Assembly (NCBI RefSeq): GCF_039544265.1
Contig: NZ_BAABLI010000015.1
Span: 124,001 to 188,000 of the forward strand
Source: Corallincola platygyrae
GTDB lineage: Bacteria > Pseudomonadota > Gammaproteobacteria > Enterobacterales > Neiellaceae
DNA length: 64,000 nt
Direction of reading: 5' to 3'
The notes under the pieces are model-generated. The model saw only the letters and a list, made by a program, of their open reading frames with translations. It was not told the DNA's origin and ran no database searches. The position numbers and the translations under genes were made by a program. Shown here piece after piece: positions 32,080 to 39,023 of the stretch. Numbering within the stretch: position 1 is the first letter of the stretch; every line of letters begins with the position of its first letter.

Positions 32080-33006
32080 TTAATCTACCAGTATCGCTTG
32101 CAGTATCCCTGCCGTGAGTGAGGTCCCGCCTTCAACGACTGTCCCTTTACCCGAGCGCGCTAAATCTTTCAGATCCAAAGGAACAGGCTCATCCGGAGTT
32201 ACAAACAACACAGAAACCCGACTCTTTTTGCTGCTGACAAATTTCTTGGCCAGGTTTAGGGTCGCATTTCGTTCTTCTGGGTAACCCGTCGCATCCGTGA
32301 TCACCACTATCATGCGCTGTTCTACTTCCGGACGCCATTGACTGCTTACCGCTTGCTTTAATCCGGCGTACAGCGCTTCAGGGGTATCGTCGTTACGGCC
32401 GCCACCTATGCCATGCCTGAGCTGCAGTGAATTCACAAACTGGCGCAGACGATTAAAGTTCTGAGGTGAGTCAGAGATTCTTCGCAGCGGATGCACCGTC
32501 ACGGGCCGCTGATACTGGCGGTCACCATAGGCCACAATGCCTATGCCAATTGAATTAGAGAGCTTGTCCGTGACACTGACAAAACTCACTATTTCCCGTT
32601 TCAAAGCGCTCAGTGATTTGCCCATGCTTCCGGTCACATCCAGCATAAGCACCAGGTCCATATCCGGAAACTGAGTTTTGCTGCCGGGAACGGGTTTAGG
32701 CTCAGGTACAGGTTTGGGAATAGGGGCGGGTTTGGGAACGGGTACTGGCTCCGGCTTTTCCGCCAGTAGTTTCAACGCTTCGGCCAGTTGCCGTTGCAGT
32801 TCTTCAATGGTGGCGGACTGAGCATCAGCGCTTGCGTTGGCATCTTCCAGCGCTTGTTTCAGCGCATCTGTATCGGCGCTGTCACCGGTATGGGGAAAGT
32901 AGGGAAACAACAGGATCGCAATCAGGATAAACGCCCCCATACCTGAGGCAAACAGATCCAGCGCAGACATGCTGAATATGTTGATCTCCCGATTGCGACG
33001 CTGCAT
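32080..33006 (-). CDS. ExbD-like membrane anchor fused to a VWA domain
   Basis: 308 residues. REINIFSMSALDLFASGMGA followed by FILIAILLFPYF gives one membrane helix with an Asp (residue 17) at its start, the layout of ExbD/MotB helices, whose Asp carries the proton. Then a coiled coil (about 45-83), a Pro-rich linker of PxP repeats (about 85-108), and a VWA domain with the metal site DVTGSMG (Asp123) and VVITDATGYPEERN. The domain would lie in the periplasm. It is the last gene of the operon that also encodes an ExbB/TolQ-like protein, so the two probably form a channel-stator pair. That pairing is inference. Confidence 0.85.
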   Translation of the reverse strand: MQRRNREINIFSMSALDLFASGMGAFILIAILLFPYFPHTGDSADTDALKQALEDANASADAQSATIEELQRQLAEALKLLAEKPEPVPVPKPAPIPKPVPEPKPVPGSKTQFPDMDLVLMLDVTGSMGKSLSALKREIVSFVSVTDKLSNSIGIGIVAYGDRQYQRPVTVHPLRRISDSPQNFNRLRQFVNSLQLRHGIGGGRNDDTPEALYAGLKQAVSSQWRPEVEQRMIVVITDATGYPEERNATLNLAKKFVSSKKSRVSVLFVTPDEPVPLDLKDLARSGKGTVVEGGTSLTAGILQAILVD

Positions 33007-33009
33007 CGC

Positions 33010-34443
33010 TTAGCCCTGTGACACCAGTAGTTTTACATCACCTAGCTGCAATTGCGCGTCCAATGGCAATGCGACAGGTTTAAAGGGTTGAACCACAACG
33101 CCATTGACACGGGTGCCATTGGTTGAGTTCAAATCTTCAATAGTAAAGCCATTGGCATCACGCTTGATTCGAGCATGACGACGTGACACCGAGTTATCAT
33201 CAAGCATCAGGTCAACAAGTTGAGGATGGCGACCAATACTGCAGCCTTTGGGATTTGCACTCAGCAGAGCTGCGGTAACTTGAAGACAGACACTGTCTGA
33301 TTGACCTTTAAATCCCGACAGTACAATGCCACCGGCCCCTGCTGCCGCAAGCTGTGGACTTGGCGCATGTACAGGTGCTGGGCCCGGATTACTGGCCGGC
33401 GTGACGGGAGGTCGCGCAGGCGCTGAACCTCTGAATCGTTGGCTTAATGGCTCAACCACCTGATGTACCACTTGCGCTGCCTTTTGGCGATTTCCTTTGA
33501 CAGCCAACAGCAGGGTTATCACCAGTAGGCCCGCCATGATGGAGCCCGCCAGCAATACGTTGTCGATCAGCCAATTAAGTTGTTTGTCGCGTTCGCCAAG
33601 CTGTTCATCCATCTGCTGGCGCAGTTCAGCTGCTTTCAATTCGGCCTCTCGAGCGCGCTGCTCGGCAAGTTCGGCGGCAGACTTTGCAGTCAGCGCATCT
33701 TTGCGAGCCTGTGCATCTGTGCCATCGCCTGAGCCTGTCACACATTCGCTATTGTCGCGAATGTAGTCAATGCCACGGTCTTTAAGAATGGCTGTCAGTT
33801 CCGATGCATGAGAAGCCCAAAACGCACCGTGACCAGCTTGTGCCTTAATGGCCATGGTGTTGGTGCCAACTATGCGGCCACAGGCGTCAAGCAGCGGGCC
33901 GCCGCTGTTTCCAGGGTTTACCGCGGCATCATGCTGGACAATCTTTAATGAGCGAGAGCCGCCCCAGGAGCCGGTATAAATACGGCTGACAGTGCCCTCA
34001 GTCGCTGTTGCCTGAATGGCATGGCTGCCGCCAGGCGCCTGGTCTGAAATGCCCGGATAACCAAAGGCATATACCTGGTCTGTTTTATTCAAACGACTGT
34101 CGTTGATCGCTATCGGGTGACCGTTGATCCCTCTCACTCGAATAATGGCAAGGTCCAAGGCCGGGGAGTCAATAATGACCTCTGCCTCAATCCGCTGCTC
34201 ATCGTTGTGAGTGATAATGAATAGCTCCTGGTAATCTTCAATAACATGGTGGTTGGTCGCGATATAACCGTCTTTATTCAACAACGAACCGGTACCTGTG
34301 GAGGTTCCATCCACCATGATATTAACGATACGCACTACGCCACGTTCGAGTTTATCTACCCCCTTCAACGCGGCATACGCGGGCTGAAGCAGCAGCCCGA
34401 GTAGCGCGGTGAAAAGGAGTATAGGCTTGAGGGATAGCTGCAT
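33010..34443 (-). CDS. periplasmic trypsin-like protease - TM - cytoplasmic FHA protein
   Basis: 477 residues. A signal-like N-terminus (LLFTALLGLLLQPAYAA) exports a DegP/trypsin-type protease domain with an intact triad: His66 in IATNHHVIED, Asp97 in PALDLAIIRV and Ser180 in VNPGNSGGPLL. A coiled coil (about 240-285) leads to a membrane helix (LLAGSIMAGLLVITLLLAV), a Pro-rich stretch, and a C-terminal FHA domain (CSIGRHPQLVDLMLDD, VSRRHARI, STNGTRVNG). FHA domains bind phosphothreonine, so the cytoplasmic end can dock to substrates of the operon's kinase while the protease works outside. Four bases from the next gene. Confidence 0.9.
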   Translation of the reverse strand: MQLSLKPILLFTALLGLLLQPAYAALKGVDKLERGVVRIVNIMVDGTSTGTGSLLNKDGYIATNHHVIEDYQELFIITHNDEQRIEAEVIIDSPALDLAIIRVRGINGHPIAINDSRLNKTDQVYAFGYPGISDQAPGGSHAIQATATEGTVSRIYTGSWGGSRSLKIVQHDAAVNPGNSGGPLLDACGRIVGTNTMAIKAQAGHGAFWASHASELTAILKDRGIDYIRDNSECVTGSGDGTDAQARKDALTAKSAAELAEQRAREAELKAAELRQQMDEQLGERDKQLNWLIDNVLLAGSIMAGLLVITLLLAVKGNRQKAAQVVHQVVEPLSQRFRGSAPARPPVTPASNPGPAPVHAPSPQLAAAGAGGIVLSGFKGQSDSVCLQVTAALLSANPKGCSIGRHPQLVDLMLDDNSVSRRHARIKRDANGFTIEDLNSTNGTRVNGVVVQPFKPVALPLDAQLQLGDVKLLVSQG

Positions 34444-34448
34444 AAGAG

Positions 34449-35996
34449 TTACGCCTGTCTCAGTTCAAACATCAGGGTACCGAACTGCACTCGGTCACCA
34501 ATCTGGACAATATGAGGCTGTTGCGGAGGCAGCGTTACACCATTGATGGCGACGCCATTGGTGGACGCCAAGTCTTCAATCATCAATTGCTGACTGACCC
34601 AGATCACTCGTGCATGCTGACGAGATATCTCGCTATGGGCGACAACTAAGTCTGACGAATTGGGGTTACGGCCCAGAACTAAACCTGCTGCTGAGTTACC
34701 CAGGCTGCTGCCCTGGATACGCACGGCCAGGGAGGCAGACTCCCCATCAATACCTACCAGGATCAGGTCTGGGATAGCAGCAATGGCTTGCTCCTGCGCG
34801 GCTTTCGCTGCCAGGTTTTGCTGAGCCTGTTGCAACTCTTCTGCGGTCATCTGCTGCTGTTGCGCCAACTCCGAGGCTTTGCGCTTCTTCAGCTGTAACA
34901 GGATGATCAGTGCCAACACAACGACGGCCGCACCAATACCGCCATAGAGCATCCACTGTTGTTGCTGTGCCTGTTTCGCTTTGGCGGCTTCCAGCTCGGC
35001 CTGTTGCGCTGTCAGCTTGGTTTCCAGCTCTGCCGCTTTGGCGGCGGCTTCTGCTACCACAGCTTTTTGGGCGTCAATTTCTGCACCCAAAGCGGCACGT
35101 TCTTCATCGGAGGCATCTTTGAGCTGCTTCTGCTTCTCTTCCAGCTCCGCCAGTTTTTTCTTGGCTTCGGCTGCCTTTTTAGCTTCTTCGGCACGCTTTT
35201 TAGCGAGCGCATCACGCTCGGTTTCTAACGCTTCGAGCTCTGCTCCCAGGTTCTTTTCGGTTTCTTTCAGTTTGGTCTCTGTGTCCGCCAATGCTTCTTC
35301 CGCTCGTCGGGCTTGTTCGGCAGCAGAGAGGCAAACCTCTTTTGCCACAGTGGCTGCAGCGTAGCTTTTACTCATTGCCTGAACTTGTGCAAGAGGGACG
35401 CTGAAGCCACTACCCTCTTTGCTGGTAAACAGGCTGGCATCAGGATCAGGCACGTTGATGCCAATCAGCTCGCCACAGTTGTTCACCAAGGCGCCACCAT
35501 GACTGGCATCTTTAAGAGGGATGTTATGAACGATGTAACGTTTGCCACTATCTTTGTCGTGGACCAGCTTGGTAATGCTGCCGATGCCGAATCGAAAGGT
35601 CTTGGGTGCTTTGTCTTTATCGCTGGCTAAGCGCAGCGCGCCAACTGCACGCCCCTGTTCAGACTGCTGTTTGGCGACGGTCAGCGCCGGAGCATCCAGC
35701 CCTTCTACGCGAAGCAGGGCAAGGCCCAGCTTATCGTCCTGATTCACCCTGATGGCTGCCAGTTCCGCGCCCGTTGCATCGACCACAGTAAATCTTTGTC
35801 CTTTTTCCAGCGCGTCGCTGCCGGTCAGTACATACCCTTTGGCAAGGACAACGGCAGTCGCTTCTGCTCGAGGGTTATCGTTGAGATAAACCTTGAGCAC
35901 CAGGCTGCTATCCAGCAGAGCTTTGTTAGGAATGTCAGCTGCCATGGCCGAACTGGCCAGCAAGGCGCCTATCAACAGAGTGAACAGTCGTTTCAT
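34449..35996 (-). CDS. pseudoprotease - coiled coil - TM - FHA protein
   Basis: 515 residues, same architecture as its neighbour. After the signal peptide (LLIGALLASSAMAAD) comes a trypsin-like fold in which all three catalytic positions are changed: Ser60 for His (GYVLTGSDAL), Gly91 for Asp (KLGLALLRV) and His166 for Ser (DASHGGALV). A long Ala/Glu/Lys coiled coil (about 225-355) precedes the membrane helix (YGGIGAAVVVLALIILLQL). The FHA domain ends the protein (LVLGRNPNSSDLVV, ISRQHARV, STNGVAING). It is probably a catalytically dead partner or ligand-binding sensor paired with the active protease. Confidence 0.88.
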   Translation of the reverse strand: MKRLFTLLIGALLASSAMAADIPNKALLDSSLVLKVYLNDNPRAEATAVVLAKGYVLTGSDALEKGQRFTVVDATGAELAAIRVNQDDKLGLALLRVEGLDAPALTVAKQQSEQGRAVGALRLASDKDKAPKTFRFGIGSITKLVHDKDSGKRYIVHNIPLKDASHGGALVNNCGELIGINVPDPDASLFTSKEGSGFSVPLAQVQAMSKSYAAATVAKEVCLSAAEQARRAEEALADTETKLKETEKNLGAELEALETERDALAKKRAEEAKKAAEAKKKLAELEEKQKQLKDASDEERAALGAEIDAQKAVVAEAAAKAAELETKLTAQQAELEAAKAKQAQQQQWMLYGGIGAAVVVLALIILLQLKKRKASELAQQQQMTAEELQQAQQNLAAKAAQEQAIAAIPDLILVGIDGESASLAVRIQGSSLGNSAAGLVLGRNPNSSDLVVAHSEISRQHARVIWVSQQLMIEDLASTNGVAINGVTLPPQQPHIVQIGDRVQFGTLMFELRQA

Positions 35997-36009
35997 GATC
36001 GTGCTTCCA

Positions 36010-37227
36010 TTACTCGTTATTCTTTTCTTGCTCAGCCTTTGGCTCTATCGGGCTGGGCGCTTCATCTAACTTTTTTGTATCCGTGTCATCATCAACGGCC
36101 ATATCTGATTTCTCAGGCGCCGCTTCTGCCTGGTCAGCCCCTTTCTGCTCATCCAGGTTTTCTGCTTCTGGTGCCTCTGGCTCGGGCATCAGTTCGGGAG
36201 AGGCCTGTTCAGGTTGTGGGTCTGTGACTAACGGCTTCAGATCTGCAGGAGCTGTGTCCTGCTCAGGCGTCAGATCGGTATCAGCTTCTGGCTCTGAGAC
36301 AGGAGCATCGCTTATCTCTGCTGGGGTTGTGTCAGTGGCTGGCACCATCGGTTCTGGTACAGGCTGCATAAACCAGAGTACCGCTGCCATCGCGAACACT
36401 AAGCCCACAGCATAAAGTGTCATGCTGCTACTGCTACCTTGTTTGGGTTCAGGTGCGGCACTTCCCCCAGAGACAATGCTGGCCACCACTGCGGTTGCGT
36501 TATCCTGACCAGGACTTTGGACATCATGTACCGCGCCGAGCAGTGCGCGTACGCCTGCCGTCGGATCTGAGTTGTGTGTCGCCAGTTGGGTGGCGATTTC
36601 CGTCTCAGCAAGGGTTTGCACGCCATCACTGGCGAGCAGGATCTGGTCTCCCTCTTTTAAAGGGAATGGCGTATCAGGCTGGTCAACCAGAGATAGCTGA
36701 TCACCGCAAAGTGCGGAGCGTAATGCGTTTCGCCGACTGTCGGTTGCAAGCTCTTCTTCGGTCATACGGCCAAGTTCAACCAACCCCTGCAATACAGGTA
36801 GCATGGAGTGGTCGTCATTAAGGCGATGAAGCTGTCCGTCACGGAGCAGCCACATGGGAGAATCACCAACACTCACCCAGGTCACTGATTGATCTGCGAC
36901 CACAGCTGCCAGCAGCGTGCATCCCATACCTTCGTGGCCAGGGTTCTCATCTATATGCTGGGTGATTGCGTCGTTGGCTGCATAGAGCGCATCTCGCAAG
37001 ATCACACTTGCAGGAGCACCTCCATCTTTGGCCTGTTGGTAATGGGCGAGGAAGGTATCTTTGGCCAATTGGCTGGCGGTATCTCCCGCAGCGTGACCGC
37101 CCATACCGTCTGCCACCAACAGCAGAAGATCACCTTGGTCATTGATCTGCCAATGACCAAAACTATCCTCTTGATAATCACGAGCCCCCTGGATCTGGGC
37201 GCCCGCCATCAATGGCGTATCAGCCAT
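36010..37227 (-). CDS. PP2C-type Ser/Thr phosphatase with TM and acidic periplasmic tail
   Basis: 405 residues. The N-terminal PP2C domain (1-255) shows the metal-binding motifs: GARDYQEDSFG, LLVADGMGGHAAGD, VSVGDSPMWLLR, LLASDGVQTL and PGQDNATAVVA. A membrane helix (TLYAVGLVFAMAAVLWFM) follows, then about 115 residues almost entirely of Glu, Asp, Pro and Ala on the far side. It would reverse the operon kinase's phosphorylation. PppA-like phosphatases in type VI clusters lack this membrane tail. The tail may bind cell-wall or metal ions, but that is a guess. Confidence 0.9.
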   Translation of the reverse strand: MADTPLMAGAQIQGARDYQEDSFGHWQINDQGDLLLLVADGMGGHAAGDTASQLAKDTFLAHYQQAKDGGAPASVILRDALYAANDAITQHIDENPGHEGMGCTLLAAVVADQSVTWVSVGDSPMWLLRDGQLHRLNDDHSMLPVLQGLVELGRMTEEELATDSRRNALRSALCGDQLSLVDQPDTPFPLKEGDQILLASDGVQTLAETEIATQLATHNSDPTAGVRALLGAVHDVQSPGQDNATAVVASIVSGGSAAPEPKQGSSSSMTLYAVGLVFAMAAVLWFMQPVPEPMVPATDTTPAEISDAPVSEPEADTDLTPEQDTAPADLKPLVTDPQPEQASPELMPEPEAPEAENLDEQKGADQAEAAPEKSDMAVDDDTDTKKLDEAPSPIEPKAEQEKNNE

Positions 37228-37229
37228 AA

Positions 37230-37946
37230 TTATGACTTCTCCTGCCAGTCAAAATCAGGGCCACAAAGCGGCATGAATTTCAGCTCTGTTGCACCAATGG
37301 TGAGTTCTACACCTGGCTTCAGTTCGGTTGGGGTCAGCACGGGTGCGTCGTCCATGTAAACCAGATTTGTGCCACCGCCTTGTTGCAGATAGAACTTGCG
37401 ACCCTTGGGATCGTAGGTGACCAAAGCATGCTGCTTGCGTGAGATTTGGTCGTCACCAAAGTCGAGGATCACACGCTGGTCCTGATCACGACCTATGGCG
37501 TTAACACCGTATCCCAAGCGCAGAGCGTGTCCCATACCTGGACCGCCGGTGATCACCAGCCAGCCTGATAGCGGGTCTGCCATGGCGTCCCCCTGAGGCT
37601 CGATCGGTGCAGACACAGGAGCGCCTGAGGCAGCTGCTGTGGTTTGGCGCCCTGGGCGAAATACTCGGGTTTTTGGATCACCATCAGCGGGTGTCGCTGC
37701 AGGAGCTTGTCCCTGAGGGTTGCGCGATGTTGGCGCGTCAAATGCGTTTTCACCTGAGACTGGTGGCGGTGTTACGCCAGGACGACTGACAGACGTCGGG
37801 GTATCAAGCGGATTGCCATTTCCTGTTGTCTGCTGTGGAGCTGGCTGATTACCTCTTACTACTTGAGTGGGTTGCTCCAGCGGATTGCTGGCTTGTTGGG
37901 TCGGATTATCAATGATGCGACCATTCTGATCTCGATAGACGGGCAT
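37230..37946 (-). CDS. FHA protein with repeated Thr motifs
   Basis: 238 residues. The first 125 are disordered and hold three spaced copies of a short motif: NPLEQPT (Thr27), NPLDTPT (Thr51) and NAFDAPT (Thr73), plus DPKTRVF (Thr93). The C-terminal FHA domain has GVNAIGRDQDQRVIL, DDQISRKQHALV and GGGTNLVYMDDAPV; the usual STNGT is replaced by GGTNL. Proteins such as GarA/OdhI have an N-terminal Thr phosphorylated and then bound by their own FHA domain, so these repeats are likely phosphoacceptors for the operon kinase. It is cytosolic, with no membrane segment. Confidence 0.87.
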   Translation of the reverse strand: MPVYRDQNGRIIDNPTQQASNPLEQPTQVVRGNQPAPQQTTGNGNPLDTPTSVSRPGVTPPPVSGENAFDAPTSRNPQGQAPAATPADGDPKTRVFRPGRQTTAAASGAPVSAPIEPQGDAMADPLSGWLVITGGPGMGHALRLGYGVNAIGRDQDQRVILDFGDDQISRKQHALVTYDPKGRKFYLQQGGGTNLVYMDDAPVLTPTELKPGVELTIGATELKFMPLCGPDFDWQEKS

Positions 37947-37947
37947 G

Positions 37948-38706
37948 TTACTCCCCCTGACGTTCGTAAAGTCTGTTAATAAGGTTGTCCAGGCAATATT
38001 GCCCAGATAAATTCAAGGCGCGTTCTTCCCGGCCTTGTGCCACATGGGTGACAAGTACAAGTATCGCTGACATCAGCAGTGCCAGCAGTGTTGTGTAAAA
38101 TGCGAGTCCCAAACTGAGTGTGACTTGCTTAAGAAGCTCCGGGTCATCGAATTTTGGTGCGGCACCCGCGTCGGCCAGTGCAAGCGCAATACCAACCACA
38201 GTGCCAATAAAACCTAGTGTTGGAATCAACCAGCTGATGTAACGAACAATGTTGTACCTAAGGTCAATTTCATGCTGATAAAGTTCGAGGCTGGAGTTAA
38301 ATATGGTGTTGGCCTGCGAAAGTGAGCCGCTGCTTTGGAATTGCAGGATCACTCGTCTTAACAGGCGAGGTAAAAAACAGTCCGGTGCGATGGTTTGTAG
38401 TCTGGAGTAGAGAGCTCCCAGATCTCTCCCGAGTAGCATGGTCTGTTCATCTTCGGGTAGTAACTGCAATGAAAGCTGGCGCTCCTCTTCACTGGCTGCA
38501 TCGAGGCGAAACCACAGTTCCGCCATGCCAAATGCAAATACCAGCCACATTAATACAGGAATGGTGAACGGGTAGGGCAGCATGCGACTATTTCTGTCCA
38601 ACAGAAAACCTGCAATGCTGCTCTCTGGAGGCAGCGTAAAAGAGAGTAGGGTGAGGATCACAACGGCTGCGCCGCAGCAATATAGCCAGTACTCCTTGCG
38701 CTTCAA
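37948..38706 (-). CDS. MotA/TolQ/ExbB-family channel protein
   Basis: 252 residues, starting with TTG whose bases overlap the stop of the upstream FHA gene (TTGA). Membrane segments: YCCGAAVVILTLLSFTL, FTIPVLMWLVFAFGMAEL, YISWLIPTLGFIGTVVGIAL and LSLGLAFYTTLLALLMSAIL. The third contains the family motif PTLGFIGTVVG seen in ExbB and TolQ, and the fourth the usual polar Thr-Thr. Family members form a pentamer around two ExbD/MotB helices and use ion flow to do mechanical work. The partner is probably the VWA protein at 32080. No tonB, tolA or flagellar gene is here. Confidence 0.88.
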   Translation of the reverse strand: MKRKEYWLYCCGAAVVILTLLSFTLPPESSIAGFLLDRNSRMLPYPFTIPVLMWLVFAFGMAELWFRLDAASEEERQLSLQLLPEDEQTMLLGRDLGALYSRLQTIAPDCFLPRLLRRVILQFQSSGSLSQANTIFNSSLELYQHEIDLRYNIVRYISWLIPTLGFIGTVVGIALALADAGAAPKFDDPELLKQVTLSLGLAFYTTLLALLMSAILVLVTHVAQGREERALNLSGQYCLDNLINRLYERQGE

Positions 38707-39008
38707 GATAGCACCTCACCAGTATCTGGGCGCCGTTGTGGGCTGGGCAACTGTTGTAGCAGTTGCCCCACGGTAGTGGTGACATTGCCGAACCTCACCG
38801 CATGGTGAGACTCAACAAAGGTTTGAGTGATTCCTTGCCACTGCCCCTGTTTATCAACAAACGTACCGTTGGTACTTTTGCAATCGCAGAGGTAGTAACG
38901 CCCGTCGGCAGCTCTTACCAGCTCAGCATGACAACCGGATACAGATGGGTCCTGCAAAGTGACATCATTGCTGGATCTTCGACCGATACTGAATGCGCTT
39001 ACTGGCAT
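38703..39008 (-). CDS. single-domain FHA protein
   Basis: 101 residues, nearly all FHA: FSIGRRSSNDVTLQDPSVSG, then CHAELV, and CKSTNGTFVDKQG. Arg, Ser and Asn of the phosphothreonine pocket (GRRSSN, STNGT) are intact. It has no membrane segment, so it acts as a soluble reader. It sits between the kinase and the channel gene, overlapping the latter by four bases. A role as adaptor between phosphorylated kinase and channel is inferred from position. Confidence 0.9.
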   Translation of the reverse strand: MPVSAFSIGRRSSNDVTLQDPSVSGCHAELVRAADGRYYLCDCKSTNGTFVDKQGQWQGITQTFVESHHAVRFGNVTTTVGQLLQQLPSPQRRPDTGEVLS

Positions 39009-39023
39009 AGCTTCCTCTCCAAT

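Noticed and set aside
34981..35364. Plus-strand frame rich in Ala and Ser
   Set aside because: It is the antisense reading of the Ala/Glu/Lys coiled coil of the pseudoprotease-FHA gene, with no ribosome site.
32080..38706. Zorya-type anti-phage system
   Set aside because: A MotA-like and a MotB-like protein occur, but the second has a VWA head rather than an OmpA-type domain, and no helicase or nuclease gene accompanies them.
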